Virus record (IMG/VR): IMGVR_UViG_3300025162_000065
Span: 1 to 51,049 of that record
Reading direction: 5' to 3' (one strand)
DNA length: 51,049 nucleotides
Source: a virus
Each line of letters starts with the position of its first letter. The first letter of the stretch is position 1. Shown here one piece after another: positions 1 to 6,249 of this stretch. The notes beneath the pieces are model-generated. The model saw only the letters and a program-made list of their open reading frames with translations. It was not told the origin of the DNA and ran no database searches. Position numbers and translations under genes: made by a program.

Positions 1-336
1 ATAACCAAATCCAAATCTAAAATTATTAAATCCATAACCTGTTGTCCAATAAGGATCCCAGAAAGGATCATACATATATGGGCTATAGAATGTTTTAATC
101 CTATATGAATAACTTATTTCATAATCATCAAGATAAGTTAATGTGGTGTCATTATCTTCTATTTGCATAATAACGGCAGTACTTTTTGGATCTGTTTTTT
201 TATGTTTTAGAATGATCATATTATCTCCAGGTGTATAATAAATATCATCTGAATAAGCACCAGTAAAAGTAGCACAAGATGCTAATACTAATACTAATAC
301 TGAAATTGTAAGTAGTAAAATTTTTAGATATTTCAT
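1..336 (-). CDS. Putative lipoprotein, partial (runs off window)
   Basis: The reading frame starts at an ATG at 334-336 and stays open to the window edge, so the C-terminus is missing. The N-terminus is a lipoprotein signal peptide: MKYLK, a hydrophobic run with a short LVLVLA repeat encoded by tandem taatac triplets, then a lipobox ending ASC. The mature part is rich in Tyr, Phe and Gly. It is likely an envelope-anchored protein; function unknown. Confidence 0.7.
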   Translation of the reverse strand, partial: MKYLKILLLTISVLVLVLASCATFTGAYSDDIYYTPGDNMIILKHKKTDPKSTAVIMQIEDNDTTLTYLDDYEISYSYRIKTFYSPYMYDPFWDPYWTTGYGFNNFRFGFGY

Positions 337-346
337 AATAAAGAAA

Positions 347-562
347 TTATTTTTTCTTTGGTGTTGTTGGTTTTATTGGAGTCCAATGATAATTTGGTTC
401 ACTATTATTGTAACCTTTCCAGTAATAAAATGTGTAGTTAAAGTATATTGGCTCATTATAGTAAAAGAATGTCTCACTTGGTTCATTGTATCTTTCTACA
501 TCACGATAAGTTGCACATGATAATAATAATATTATAGTAATAAACAAAATTATTTGCTTCAT
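347..562 (-). CDS. Small lipoprotein
   Basis: 71 residues. The first 16 form a lipoprotein signal (MKQIILF, hydrophobic core, lipobox LLLSC with the lipid-bearing Cys at residue 16). The mature 55 residues are Tyr/Asn/Pro rich and end in KKK. It lies just upstream of another lipoprotein on the same strand, so the two may be co-expressed. No recognised family; an envelope role is inferred from the signal only. Confidence 0.65.
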   Translation of the reverse strand: MKQIILFITIILLLSCATYRDVERYNEPSETFFYYNEPIYFNYTFYYWKGYNNSEPNYHWTPIKPTTPKKK

Positions 563-580
563 ATTAGTATATATTAATAT

Positions 581-949
581 TTAATAATCAGATTTATCTT
601 CTAAATTTCTCAATTTCATACATCGTTCATATTTAATAACATCAACCTCATCAAAGGAATTTCGCATATCTGGATATCTATTTAAATTCCACCATTCCGA
701 GCCGTCATATTCTCCCCTGTCTAACCAAATACCATCTTCGCAATATATTATACCAAATAATTCTTGTCCACCATAACCATTACTATATTCACGATCTAAA
801 AATTTTAATAATTCTTCATATTCGGCTCTAGTGTGTAATGGCTTTAATTTAAATTCATCTTCATCACTACCGAATGAAATATCAGCAGCTATTACGTTGT
901 AGCTATTAGTTACATTCAAAAATTCATCTTTTGCGTTTATCATTCCCAT
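581..949 (-). CDS. Hypothetical acidic protein
   Basis: 122 residues, acidic, Tyr/Trp-containing, with no signal peptide or membrane segment. The start could be the ATG at 949 or an ATG two codons downstream (MINAKDEF). It is followed by the lipoprotein pair on the same strand. I do not recognise a domain. Confidence 0.6.
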   Translation of the reverse strand: MGMINAKDEFLNVTNSYNVIAADISFGSDEDEFKLKPLHTRAEYEELLKFLDREYSNGYGGQELFGIIYCEDGIWLDRGEYDGSEWWNLNRYPDMRNSFDEVDVIKYERCMKLRNLEDKSDY

Positions 950-983
950 ATTAAATTATAGATTATTTTTTTATTTTGTTGTA

Positions 984-1021
984 AAAAATGGCAAAATATG
1001 ACTTTTTATATTTTATATATA
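984..1021 (+). promoter_or_regulatory. Shared operator-like block plus TATATATA promoter
   Basis: A 22-base block (984-1005; core TGGCAAAATATGACTTT) is followed by TTTTATATATA, with the box at 1014-1021. The same 22 bases occur at 32755-32776, and a diverged version lies on the minus strand at 42639-42660. Each precedes a small RHH-like gene followed by a mobile nuclease. The TATATATA box also occurs alone upstream of many other genes, so the block is probably the regulator site and the box the promoter. Confidence 0.6.
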
Positions 1022-1043
1022 GAATAAAGAAAGTATATGTTAT

Positions 1044-1202
1044 ATGAAAATGAAAGAAGGAATAGATTGGATTTTAATGAATTTTCGTTGTCCAAAAGAA
1101 TTACATGATTATTTGAAAATAAAATCAACTGATAATTATTTATCAATGACAGATTATTTGATACAACTTATATTAAAGGATAAAAATAAAGAAATGAAAT
1201 GA
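1044..1202 (+). CDS. Small ribbon-helix-helix-like protein
   Basis: 52 residues. The pattern of a short strand (FRCPKELHDYLK), then a turn, then SMTDYLIQLIL matches the Arc/CopG strand-helix-helix size and layout, so it is likely a DNA-binding dimer. Its TGA overlaps the ATG of the downstream nuclease by four bases (ATGA), implying translational coupling. The upstream 22-base block shared with two other such cassettes is its plausible operator. RHH assignment is by pattern only. Confidence 0.55.
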   Translation: MKMKEGIDWILMNFRCPKELHDYLKIKSTDNYLSMTDYLIQLILKDKNKEMK

Positions 1203-2170
1203 TAATTGATAAAATTGCTGAAATGACTTGGACTTCTAATACTAAAAAATATTATATGGATAAAGGTTACGTTTTTACTAAAATGTATGATAAATTTGAA
1301 GTTGGAATAGAAGATTTAAATTTTAATAGTAATTTAAAAGTCAATGTCGAATGTGATATTTGTAATAAGATTAAGAAGTTATCTTATAGAAAATATATTA
1401 AGAATATAAGAACAGATGGTTATTATTCTTGCTCTCAGAAATGTTCTCATAATAAAAGTAAAAACACTAAATTGAAAAGATATGCTGATGAAAATTATAA
1501 TAACCATAATAAGTTTAAAGAAACTATAATGGAAAGATTTGGAGTTGAAAATCCATCTCAAAATAATATTATAAAAAGTAAAAAAAAGGAAACTTGTTTA
1601 AAAAATTTTGGTGTAGAATATCCAAGTCAATCAAAAGAGATTCAAGAAATAACTAAAAAGACTTGCTTAGAAAAATACGGATATGAATATCCGTGGTTAA
1701 ATAATATAATTAAAGAAAAAGTAAATAAAACTATGATGATTAGATATGGTGTTAAATGTGCTACAAAGAATAAAAGTATAATGAATAAAATAATTAAAAC
1801 TCAAATTGATAGATATGGAGAAATGTGGATAAATCATGTTCCAAGATATAATCCAAATTCTATTATTTATTTAGACTTTATTTCAGAGAAATTAGGCTTA
1901 CCTATTGAACATGCATTAAATGGTGGTGAGAAAAAATTAATAAAATATTGGATAGATGGATATATATCAGAATATAATATCTGTATAGAATGGGATGAAA
2001 AAGAACATAGAGATAATATAGAATATGATAGAGAAAGAGAACAATATTTAATAGATAATAAAGATTGTAAATTTGTTAGAATAGATGAAGAAGAGTTTTT
2101 GGAAAACGTAGAAAGTGGAGTTTTAAATTCTGTTTGTAAAATAGAAGAATTAATTAATAAATTAAAGTAG
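1199..2170 (+). CDS. Mobile endonuclease: zinc/NUMOD-like repeats with VSR-like nuclease tail
   Basis: 323 residues. N-terminal zinc-binding segment with CDIC about residue 52 and CSQKC about residue 80. A middle set of repeats of the type RFGVENPSQ / NFGVEYPSQ / KYGYEYPW (about residues 105-200) resembles the DNA-contacting repeats of phage homing endonucleases. The C-terminus (about 240-310) has ICIEWDEKEH, later D..R..YL, then FVRI, the EDxHD/VSR-type nuclease pattern. The N-terminal half resembles the HNH endonucleases at 32971 and 41573, but this copy carries a different catalytic module. The stop codon lies inside the first tRNA gene on the other strand. Confidence 0.75.
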   Translation: MIIDKIAEMTWTSNTKKYYMDKGYVFTKMYDKFEVGIEDLNFNSNLKVNVECDICNKIKKLSYRKYIKNIRTDGYYSCSQKCSHNKSKNTKLKRYADENYNNHNKFKETIMERFGVENPSQNNIIKSKKKETCLKNFGVEYPSQSKEIQEITKKTCLEKYGYEYPWLNNIIKEKVNKTMMIRYGVKCATKNKSIMNKIIKTQIDRYGEMWINHVPRYNPNSIIYLDFISEKLGLPIEHALNGGEKKLIKYWIDGYISEYNICIEWDEKEHRDNIEYDREREQYLIDNKDCKFVRIDEEEFLENVESGVLNSVCKIEELINKLK

Positions 2171-2240
2171 GCTCGGTGGGAATCGAACCCACACAGCACT
2201 GATTAAGAGTCAGTTTCAATACCAATTATGATACGAACCC
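2168..2240 (-). tRNA. tRNA-Lys (CTT)
   Basis: Cloverleaf on the minus strand: acceptor GGGTTCG/CGAGCCT, anticodon stem ACTGA/TCAGT, loop CTCTTAA giving anticodon CTT, and T-loop TTCGATT. The discriminator is A and the 3' CCA is not encoded. The 3' end overlaps the stop codon of the plus-strand endonuclease gene. Confidence 0.85.
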
Positions 2241-2246
2241 AATTTT

Positions 2247-2321
2247 GTGACCCCGATGGGACTTGAACCCATAATTTTCTCATTAAAAGTGAGAAGCCTT
2301 ACCAATTTGGCCACGGAGTCA
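2247..2321 (-). tRNA. tRNA-Lys (TTT)
   Basis: Acceptor TGACTCC/GGGGTCA (one G-U), anticodon stem TCTCA/TGAGA with loop CTTTTAA (anticodon TTT), T-loop TTCAAGT. CCA is not encoded. It lies directly beside the Lys(CTT) gene, so both Lys codons are covered. Confidence 0.85.
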
Positions 2322-2325
2322 TCGG

Positions 2326-2394
2326 CAAGGAAGGCTGGGTTTGTCCAACATCACTCAGTTTGTCACCGAGCATTTTTCATTAAACTACTTCCTT
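2326..2394 (-). other. tRNA-like cloverleaf with non-canonical loops
   Basis: Four arms in tRNA order: perfect acceptor AAGGAAG/CTTCCTT, linker TA, D-stem GTTT/AAAT, anticodon-position stem CTCGG/CTGAG, and T-position stem GTTGG/CCAGC. The anticodon loop TGACAAA lacks U33, and the T-position loop ACAAAC lacks TTC. Length is 68-69 bases. It is either a decayed tRNA or a deliberate tRNA mimic. It sits between clear tRNAs. Confidence 0.4.
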
Positions 2395-2405
2395 ATTACG
2401 GCTTT

Positions 2406-2560
2406 TTGCCGTGATTATACCTGATAAATAAATGTTTTTCCGAAGATTCAAAGTCTCTGTCTAAGCTTTTCTGGCAATAAGGCGTGTTATTTACAACACT
2501 ACATTCATTTATTTGCGGAAATTCAGTATTCGAAACTGACTCAATTTGAGCTACACGCTT
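2406..2560 (-). other. Two possible degenerate tRNA-like structures
   Basis: 2480-2560: acceptor AAGCGTG/CACGCCT (one mismatch), TAGCTC D-arm start, perfect stem TCAGT/ACTGA around loop TTCGAAT (anticodon position CGA), short ATTT/AAAT arm, and no TTC loop. 2406-2477: acceptor TTGCC/GGCAA, loop CTTTGAA (TTG at the anticodon position), shortened D region. A hairpin ACGGC/GCCGT lies just outside, near 2398-2412. No protein gene is convincing here. Confidence 0.3.
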
Positions 2561-2600
2561 TCCAGGCGGTACTGACAACCTTATCAGTTAATTTTCCATG

Positions 2601-2689
2601 GCGGGAAATTTGGAATCGAACTAATGTATAGTTCTTGCTGTGATTATTCTTTTCAGAATAGTTCTCAACCGACTTGAGATTGTTTCCCG
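2601..2689 (-). tRNA. Atypical class II-sized tRNA, anticodon unclear
   Basis: Acceptor CGGGAAA/TTTCCCG is perfect, the D-arm is TCTC/GAGA, and the T-loop TTCGATT is canonical but its stem has two mismatches. The anticodon arm TATTC/GAATA leaves only six loop bases (TGAAAA), so the anticodon (GAA or TGA) cannot be fixed. Length of about 88 with a long variable region suggests Ser/Leu/Tyr class or a decayed gene. Confidence 0.4.
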
Positions 2690-2695
2690 TTTTTG

Positions 2696-2776
2696 TGTGG
2701 ATTGGCGGAATCGAACCGCCGTCCTTTCCTATCTCGGTGCTTCAAACCGATGCTAAACCGTCTCAGCTAAATCCAC
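2696..2776 (-). tRNA. tRNA with GAA anticodon and extended variable loop
   Basis: Acceptor GTGGATT/AATCCAC, T8-A9, D-stem beginning GCT, anticodon stem TCGGT/ACCGA with loop TTGAAGC (GAA, Phe codons), T-arm GGCGG/CCGCC with TTCGATT, discriminator A. The variable region is about 13 bases, which is unusual for a Phe tRNA. A standard Phe tRNA follows, so this one may be charged differently. Confidence 0.7.
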
Positions 2777-2783
2777 ATATTTG

Positions 2784-2858
2784 TGGAACGGGGTGGACTC
2801 GAACCACCATCCCTGGATTTTCAGTCCAGTGCGAACTGACCGTCTGCGCTACCGTTCC
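2784..2858 (-). tRNA. tRNA-Phe (GAA)
   Basis: Canonical class I tRNA: acceptor GGAACGG/CCGTTCC, anticodon stem CTGGA/TCCAG with loop CTGAAAA, five-base variable loop, T-loop TTCGAGT, discriminator A. Confidence 0.9.
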
Positions 2859-2867
2859 ATAATTTTT

Positions 2868-2942
2868 GGGCGAATAATCGGATTTGAACCGACCCTAAAA
2901 GAACCACAATCTATCGTGCTAACCACTAACACTATATCCGCC
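2868..2942 (-). tRNA. tRNA-His (GTG), copy 1
   Basis: Acceptor GGCGGAT/ATTCGCC, loop TTGTGGT (anticodon GTG), T-arm GTCGG with loop TTCAAAT, discriminator C as expected for His. The anticodon stem has one T-T mismatch. First of three His tRNAs in the cluster. Confidence 0.8.
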
Positions 2943-2952
2943 ATATTTTTGG

Positions 2953-3026
2953 GGTGTTAGGTCGGTTTCGATCCGACTACCTCTTGCTTCACAGGCAAGC
3001 ACTCTCCCTATTGAGCTACAAACACC
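2953..3026 (-). tRNA. tRNA-His (GTG), copy 2
   Basis: Anticodon stem CTTGC/GCAAG with loop CTGTGAA. Acceptor GTGTTTG/CTAACAC with one mismatch, discriminator C and a G encoded at the -1 position, the His identity pair. The T-loop is ATCGAAA instead of TTCGAAA. Confidence 0.85.
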
Positions 3027-3029
3027 ATA

Positions 3030-3839
3030 TTACCAATTCATTTTTCTACCTTTTTTCCATCCTTTTGATAGATAATCATTTAATTCATCTTTATTTATTC
3101 TTATACACTTTTTATCAGTTTCTAAAATAATCCAACATGTGCCAAATTGAGAATTTTTTTCACCTTTTTGTGTTATTGAATTTTTATTACCTATTTTTTT
3201 TTTAGTATCTTCTGAATGATTTTTACCTGTCCAATAACACATTAAATCTCCATTTTTATATCTCTCATCTTCCTTATCAATTAAATAAATTTTATCATTT
3301 TTATCTTTTACTAAAATTAAACCTTTGTTTATTGCTATTAATTCACCATTTTTTATTCTATTATCATTAATATTTACTTTATAGATATTGCCATCTTTAT
3401 CTCTATAATTGGCTTTATTTTTAATATGACTTACAAACTCATTATTATTTATATATTTTTCATCGTTCTTATCTACTTTTATCACCTTACCATCAAGTCC
3501 TCTTATCATTATTTTATTTTGAAAATAATGACGATAAATATCTAAATTGCTATTGATATGATACCAACTTTTACCACCTATTGTTAAATTATAATACTTT
3601 TTAGAATTAACAATTTCTTCGTTAACAAGTTCTTTTTCTTTTTCTAACATTTCTATTTCATTTTCACAGTAGTATAAAATTATTTTGTTGAAATTCTCTA
3701 TTCCATGTTTTTTTATAGCATTTTTTAAATATTTTCCAGAGCCCATATAATTATCATCTATATTTTCTGTCACATGACAACCAATATATTTTTTACCATT
3801 TATATTGTTTGTTATTTCATAAATTATATATTTTTTCAT
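3030..3839 (-). CDS. GIY-YIG homing endonuclease (Seg-like)
   Basis: 269 residues. The N-terminal GIY-YIG domain (about 1-95) shows KKYIIYEI then KKYIGCH, a conserved Arg/Lys-rich helix and EKELV with the catalytic Glu, ending in YYNLTIGG. The rest is repeated short strands (e.g. VDKNDEKYINN, LIDKEDERYKNGDLM), a likely DNA-binding region, with a NUMOD3-like segment (HSEDTKKKIG) near residue 210. It splits the tRNA cluster and has its own TATATATA promoter, typical of a mobile phage gene. It follows a His tRNA by three bases. Confidence 0.85.
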   Translation of the reverse strand: MKKYIIYEITNNINGKKYIGCHVTENIDDNYMGSGKYLKNAIKKHGIENFNKIILYYCENEIEMLEKEKELVNEEIVNSKKYYNLTIGGKSWYHINSNLDIYRHYFQNKIMIRGLDGKVIKVDKNDEKYINNNEFVSHIKNKANYRDKDGNIYKVNINDNRIKNGELIAINKGLILVKDKNDKIYLIDKEDERYKNGDLMCYWTGKNHSEDTKKKIGNKNSITQKGEKNSQFGTCWIILETDKKCIRINKDELNDYLSKGWKKGRKMNW

Positions 3840-3860
3840 CGTCTTTTTTTACTTATTATA

Positions 3861-3872
3861 GTATATATAAAA
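3861..3872 (-). promoter_or_regulatory. TTTTATATATA promoter of the GIY-YIG gene
   Basis: Minus-strand TTTTATATATAC, 21 bases before the ATG at 3839. Same box as at other isolated genes in this window. Confidence 0.5.
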
Positions 3873-3899
3873 TAAAAAGTTCGATATAAGTTCGATGCG

Positions 3900-3972
3900 G
3901 GTGTTGCAGGGAGTCGAACCCTATATAACTGAGTCACAATCAGTCGCATTTTTCCATTTATGCTAACAACAC
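3900..3972 (-). tRNA. tRNA-His (GTG), copy 3
   Basis: Acceptor GTGTTGT/GCAACAC, anticodon stem ACTGA/TCAGT with loop TTGTGAC (GTG), T-loop TTCGACT, discriminator C. Third His tRNA; its stems differ from the other two, so it is not a recent duplicate. Confidence 0.8.
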
Positions 3973-3974
3973 AG

Positions 3975-4060
3975 CGGAGGTTGTGGGGTTCGAACCCACG
4001 CAGCTTTTACACCCTATCAGTTTAGCAAACTGACCTCTTCACCAATTTGAGTAAACCTCC
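3975..4060 (-). tRNA. tRNA-Ser (GCT)
   Basis: Class II tRNA: acceptor GGAGGTT/AACCTCC, anticodon stem TCAGT/ACTGA with loop TTGCTAA (GCT), long variable region, T-loop TTCGAAC, discriminator G as in Ser tRNAs. Confidence 0.85.
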
Positions 4061-4073
4061 ATTTTATTTTTTG

Positions 4074-4160
4074 CGGAAGATAGAGATTACGATTCCCATA
4101 CCTCACAGAGTACCTACTGTTTTCGAAACAGTGCTTGGAACCAATCCAAGTTTATCTTCC
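4074..4160 (-). tRNA. tRNA-Ser (CGA)
   Basis: Class II tRNA: acceptor GGAAGAT/ATCTTCC, anticodon stem ACTGT/ACAGT with loop TTCGAAA (CGA), variable arm TACT/GGTA, discriminator G. The T-loop ATCGTAA departs from TTCGANN. Confidence 0.75.
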
Positions 4161-4330
4161 ATAAAAAATAGTGTTCTTTTCTGTAAGTATCCTTTCGGTC
4201 TCGACTACACCACCTACTGTGGGGTCTAAGCGAACTACTATTATAAGTCAGAATACAATTTGTGAATTTGAATCACTATAACAAGTTTCAAGTTTGTTTT
4301 TTTAACCTTTGTTTTTGCTGTTCGTATTCT
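4161..4330 (-). other. tRNA-like remnants between Ser tRNAs
   Basis: 4250-4330 has a perfect acceptor-type pair AGAATAC/GTATTCT, a loop CTTGAAA (TGA at the anticodon position) flanked by a near-paired ACAAA/CTTGT stem, and a GTGA/TCAC stem with loop TTCAAAT. Spacing is not canonical, so it looks like a decayed tRNA-Ser(TGA). 4161-4249 has outer pairing AATAGT/ACTATT and a CCAC/GTGG hairpin but no tRNA I can fold with confidence. No convincing ORF. Confidence 0.3.
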
Positions 4331-4333
4331 TTG

Positions 4334-4425
4334 CGGAAGCGGTGGGGCTCGAACCCACACATCACGTCTTAGGTGACCTAATAGTTTTCAAGACTATCCT
4401 CTTAAACCAATTTGAGTACGCTTCC
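4334..4425 (-). tRNA. tRNA-Ser (TGA), copy 1
   Basis: Class II: acceptor GGAAGCG/CGCTTCC, anticodon stem ATAGT/ACTAT with loop CTTGAAA (TGA), variable arm GTCAC/GTGAT, T-loop TTCGAGC, discriminator G. Confidence 0.88.
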
Positions 4426-4437
4426 AAATGAACCTTG

Positions 4438-4522
4438 CGGAAGTGACAAGAATCGAACTTGCACATCAAACAAATGACTTCACGGGTTTCAAAGCCGCTA
4501 ACCTCTCACAATGGGCACTTCC
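4438..4522 (-). tRNA. tRNA-Ser (TGA), copy 2
   Basis: Class II: acceptor GGAAGTG/CACTTCC, loop TTTGAAA (TGA) on a stem with a C-C mismatch next to the loop, variable arm TCA/TGA, T-arm GCAAG/CTTGT with TTCGATT, discriminator G. Second carrier of the same anticodon. Confidence 0.75.
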
Positions 4523-4528
4523 TTTTTG

Positions 4529-4610
4529 CACACTTGTAGGGACTCGAACCCTCAACTACGCTTACGCATTATCGGGTTGGAACCGACTAGTCACGCCAAT
4601 GAGCAGATGC
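4529..4610 (-). tRNA. Atypical tRNA with CCA anticodon
   Basis: Anticodon stem GTCGG/CCGAT with loop TTCCAAC (CCA, the Trp codon). The T-loop TTCGAGT is canonical. The acceptor pairing is imperfect and the variable region is about 16 bases, unlike a normal Trp tRNA. A regular Trp tRNA lies next to it. Possibly decayed or class II-like. Confidence 0.55.
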
Positions 4611-4627
4611 ATTTTTTATTCTTTTTG

Positions 4628-4699
4628 CAGGTATACTAGGATTCGAACCCAGATCAAAGCGTTTGGAGTGCCTTATGCTAACCGTTGCACCATATACCT
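4628..4699 (-). tRNA. tRNA-Trp (CCA)
   Basis: Acceptor AGGTATA/TATACCT, loop CTCCAAA (CCA) with one A-C pair at the stem top, five-base variable loop, T-loop TTCGAAT, discriminator G as in bacterial Trp tRNAs. Confidence 0.82.
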
Positions 4700-4705
4700 A
4701 TAATG

Positions 4706-4790
4706 TGCGCTCGGTGGGACTCGAACCCACGTACACTTTTGGATCCCACTTTAAAAGAGTGGTGCCTAGTTCCAACTCGGCCACGAACGC
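4706..4790 (-). tRNA. Class II-like tRNA with TTT anticodon
   Basis: Acceptor GCGTTCG/CGAGCGC, D-arm GCCGAG...GGC of the Leu/Ser kind, anticodon stem CCACT/AGTGG with loop CTTTTAA (TTT, Lys codons), 15-base variable region, T-arm GTGGG/CCCAC, discriminator A. The body looks Leu-like while the anticodon is Lys; a class I tRNA-Lys(TTT) also exists at 2247. Confidence 0.7.
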
Positions 4791-4855
4791 TACACATCAA
4801 TAAATCTTGTTGATTTATCGTTTTTCTTTATTATCCAATATGTCAATGAACTTTG

Positions 4856-4929
4856 TGAGGACTGTCGGATTCGAACCGACCTACTTCAGATCTTCAATCT
4901 GACGCTTGAACCTACTCAGCTATGACCCC
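4856..4929 (-). tRNA. tRNA-Phe (GAA), further copy
   Basis: D-arm TAGCTGAGTAGG, anticodon stem TCAGA/TCTGA with loop TTGAAGA (GAA), T-arm GTCGG/CCGAC with TTCGAAT, discriminator A. The acceptor GGGGTCA/AGTCCTC has two mismatches. First tRNA of the cluster in transcription order. Confidence 0.78.
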
Positions 4930-4940
4930 ATATAAACAAA

Positions 4941-4973
4941 AAAAATCCGAACTTTTTAATGGTTCGGATTTTT
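4941..4973. terminator. Bidirectional intrinsic terminator
   Basis: Perfect inverted repeat AAAAATCCGAAC / GTTCGGATTTTT around a nine-base loop, with A and T runs on the two sides. It separates the tRNA cluster from the minus-strand genes starting at 5649. Confidence 0.8.
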
Positions 4974-5322
4974 CTGTTTAACTTAAACTTAGTAATTTTT
5001 CTTTACTTTCGAGTAAGGCATAGTTCCGAACCTTGGCTTTGTGACCAAAATTTAAAGGATTTACTATGTTTACTGAATTGTGTCATGATTTCTAAATTTT
5101 TATATTGTTATTTATTATTATATACTCTTTTTTTACTTTGTTTAATTTTTTATTATATATAACAGAAAAAATGTCATTTTTTTCTATTTTTGTTTTCAGT
5201 TGTGCAATCATATTTCCTATTGCTATACACTAGGCTCCTTCACGAAGGCTTCTACTGATTAACACAACAAAGATAAGGATGTTTTTTGAATAAAAAAATT
5301 ATTTTGAACTTTTTTTTATAAA
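4974..5322. other. Non-coding gap with possible tRNA-like folds
   Basis: No convincing gene. Minus-strand 5199-5268 has a seven-base acceptor-type pair GTTGTGT/GCACAAC enclosing 56 bases, including a CCTT/AAGG hairpin, but no canonical anticodon or TTC loop. 5012-5074 has a TTCGGAA loop on a CAAGG/CTATG stem (one mismatch) inside an AGTAA/TTACT pair. These may be further decayed tRNAs, or a leader of the tRNA transcript. Confidence 0.3.
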
Positions 5323-5649
5323 TTATTCAGTTTCGTACATACTTAGATTAAGATCAGAAGGAGTTAGAATTAAGCGATCACCTTCATAATTCTGATATAC
5401 AGTTATTTGAGTGCGAATAATTCTTCCTTCCCATAAATTATACTTTTTATAGTGATAACCACTATTTCCGTTGTCAATGTACATTTTTAGTCCTCTGTAC
5501 ATAAAATATCCATAGACTTTTGAGTATTTTCCAGTGTACATCTTATAAATATACACATCTGCTGTGACTGTTTCTGTGTAACCATCTTTTGGTTGACCAG
5601 CACAACTAAATAGTCCAAATAATAGGAACAGATAAATAATTTTTTTCAT
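5323..5649 (-). CDS. Small lipoprotein
   Basis: 108 residues. Signal MKKIIYLFLLFGLFSC with lipobox LFSC at Cys16, then a Tyr-rich mature part with beta character (TVTADVYIYKM, LWEGRIIRTQITVY). Its ATG overlaps the stop of the gene upstream (ATGA at 5646-5649). Likely an envelope lipoprotein of unknown role. Confidence 0.7.
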   Translation of the reverse strand: MKKIIYLFLLFGLFSCAGQPKDGYTETVTADVYIYKMYTGKYSKVYGYFMYRGLKMYIDNGNSGYHYKKYNLWEGRIIRTQITVYQNYEGDRLILTPSDLNLSMYETE

Positions 5650-5840
5650 GGTTCTTTTTCTGGTTCTGTTGGTTCATTTAACATAGCGTCCATGATTGCG
5701 ACAGAATTGTTTATAGTATTTCTCATTATTCCAGCAAAGTCAGCCCAATCTTCAAGATATCCAGATTTCCATTCTGTTTTAGTAGATTCTAATAAAGACT
5801 TTTTCAAATTTTGCAGTATCGCCTTTTCTAAAGATGTCAT
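5646..5840 (-). CDS. Hypothetical small protein
   Basis: 64 residues, predicted largely helical, acidic C-terminus rich in Pro/Glu (PTEPEKEP). No signal peptide. Coupled by a four-base overlap to the lipoprotein gene downstream. Unrecognised. Confidence 0.6.
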   Translation of the reverse strand: MTSLEKAILQNLKKSLLESTKTEWKSGYLEDWADFAGIMRNTINNSVAIMDAMLNEPTEPEKEP

Positions 5841-5846
5841 ATTATT

Positions 5847-6242
5847 TTAATTTAATTCGTATAATCCTAATTCATGAACACCAGATTCATCTTCAGTTAT
5901 AACATCGTGTTCCATAAGAAAAATTTTAACTTCTTTTTCATTTTCAGTGTAAGTGAATCCGAAATATTTTCCTTCTGATGTTGAAATTACTTCAAGATCA
6001 GATAAGTTTTCTTTTTTTATTTTGTTGGCTTTCTTGTAAAATTTATTTAGATATTTTAAATCAATGTCCTCAATTTCAAGCCAATCTTGATCTGGTTCTA
6101 CTTTTTTTAGTCTGTTCTTTAACGCTATTTTATCTTCTTCATCAAGACAATCATTTAGTGTAAAGTTTTTACCATAACTTTTCAATTCTTCAAATTTTGC
6201 TAGAATTTTAGCTTTTTTAGTGTCGTAATCGTATTGTTCCAT
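5847..6242 (-). CDS. Hypothetical acidic protein
   Basis: 131 residues: Lys/Glu-rich helical N-terminal 80 residues, then a beta-like segment (KYFGFTYTENEKEVKIFLMEHDVI). Part of a minus-strand run of small genes separated by 6-16 bases, probably one operon. No family recognised. Confidence 0.65.
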   Translation of the reverse strand: MEQYDYDTKKAKILAKFEELKSYGKNFTLNDCLDEEDKIALKNRLKKVEPDQDWLEIEDIDLKYLNKFYKKANKIKKENLSDLEVISTSEGKYFGFTYTENEKEVKIFLMEHDVITEDESGVHELGLYELN

Positions 6243-6249
6243 ATTTTTA

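Noticed and set aside
2395-2600. Group I intron within a tRNA
   Set aside because: No split tRNA halves with matching exon ends and no intron core pairings could be recognised.
2674-2862. Plus-strand ORF across tRNAs
   Set aside because: It lies entirely over tRNA genes on the other strand; its codons are tRNA stems, and it has no start signal.
4047-4229. Plus-strand 60-residue ORF
   Set aside because: Overlaps the Ser(GCT) and Ser(CGA) tRNA genes; no independent support.
4161-4330. Possible tmRNA
   Set aside because: No tag reading frame and no tRNA-Ala-type acceptor; the folds look like decayed serine tRNAs.
4428-4703. Plus-strand 91-residue ORF
   Set aside because: It covers Ser and Trp tRNA genes on the minus strand and reads their conserved arms.
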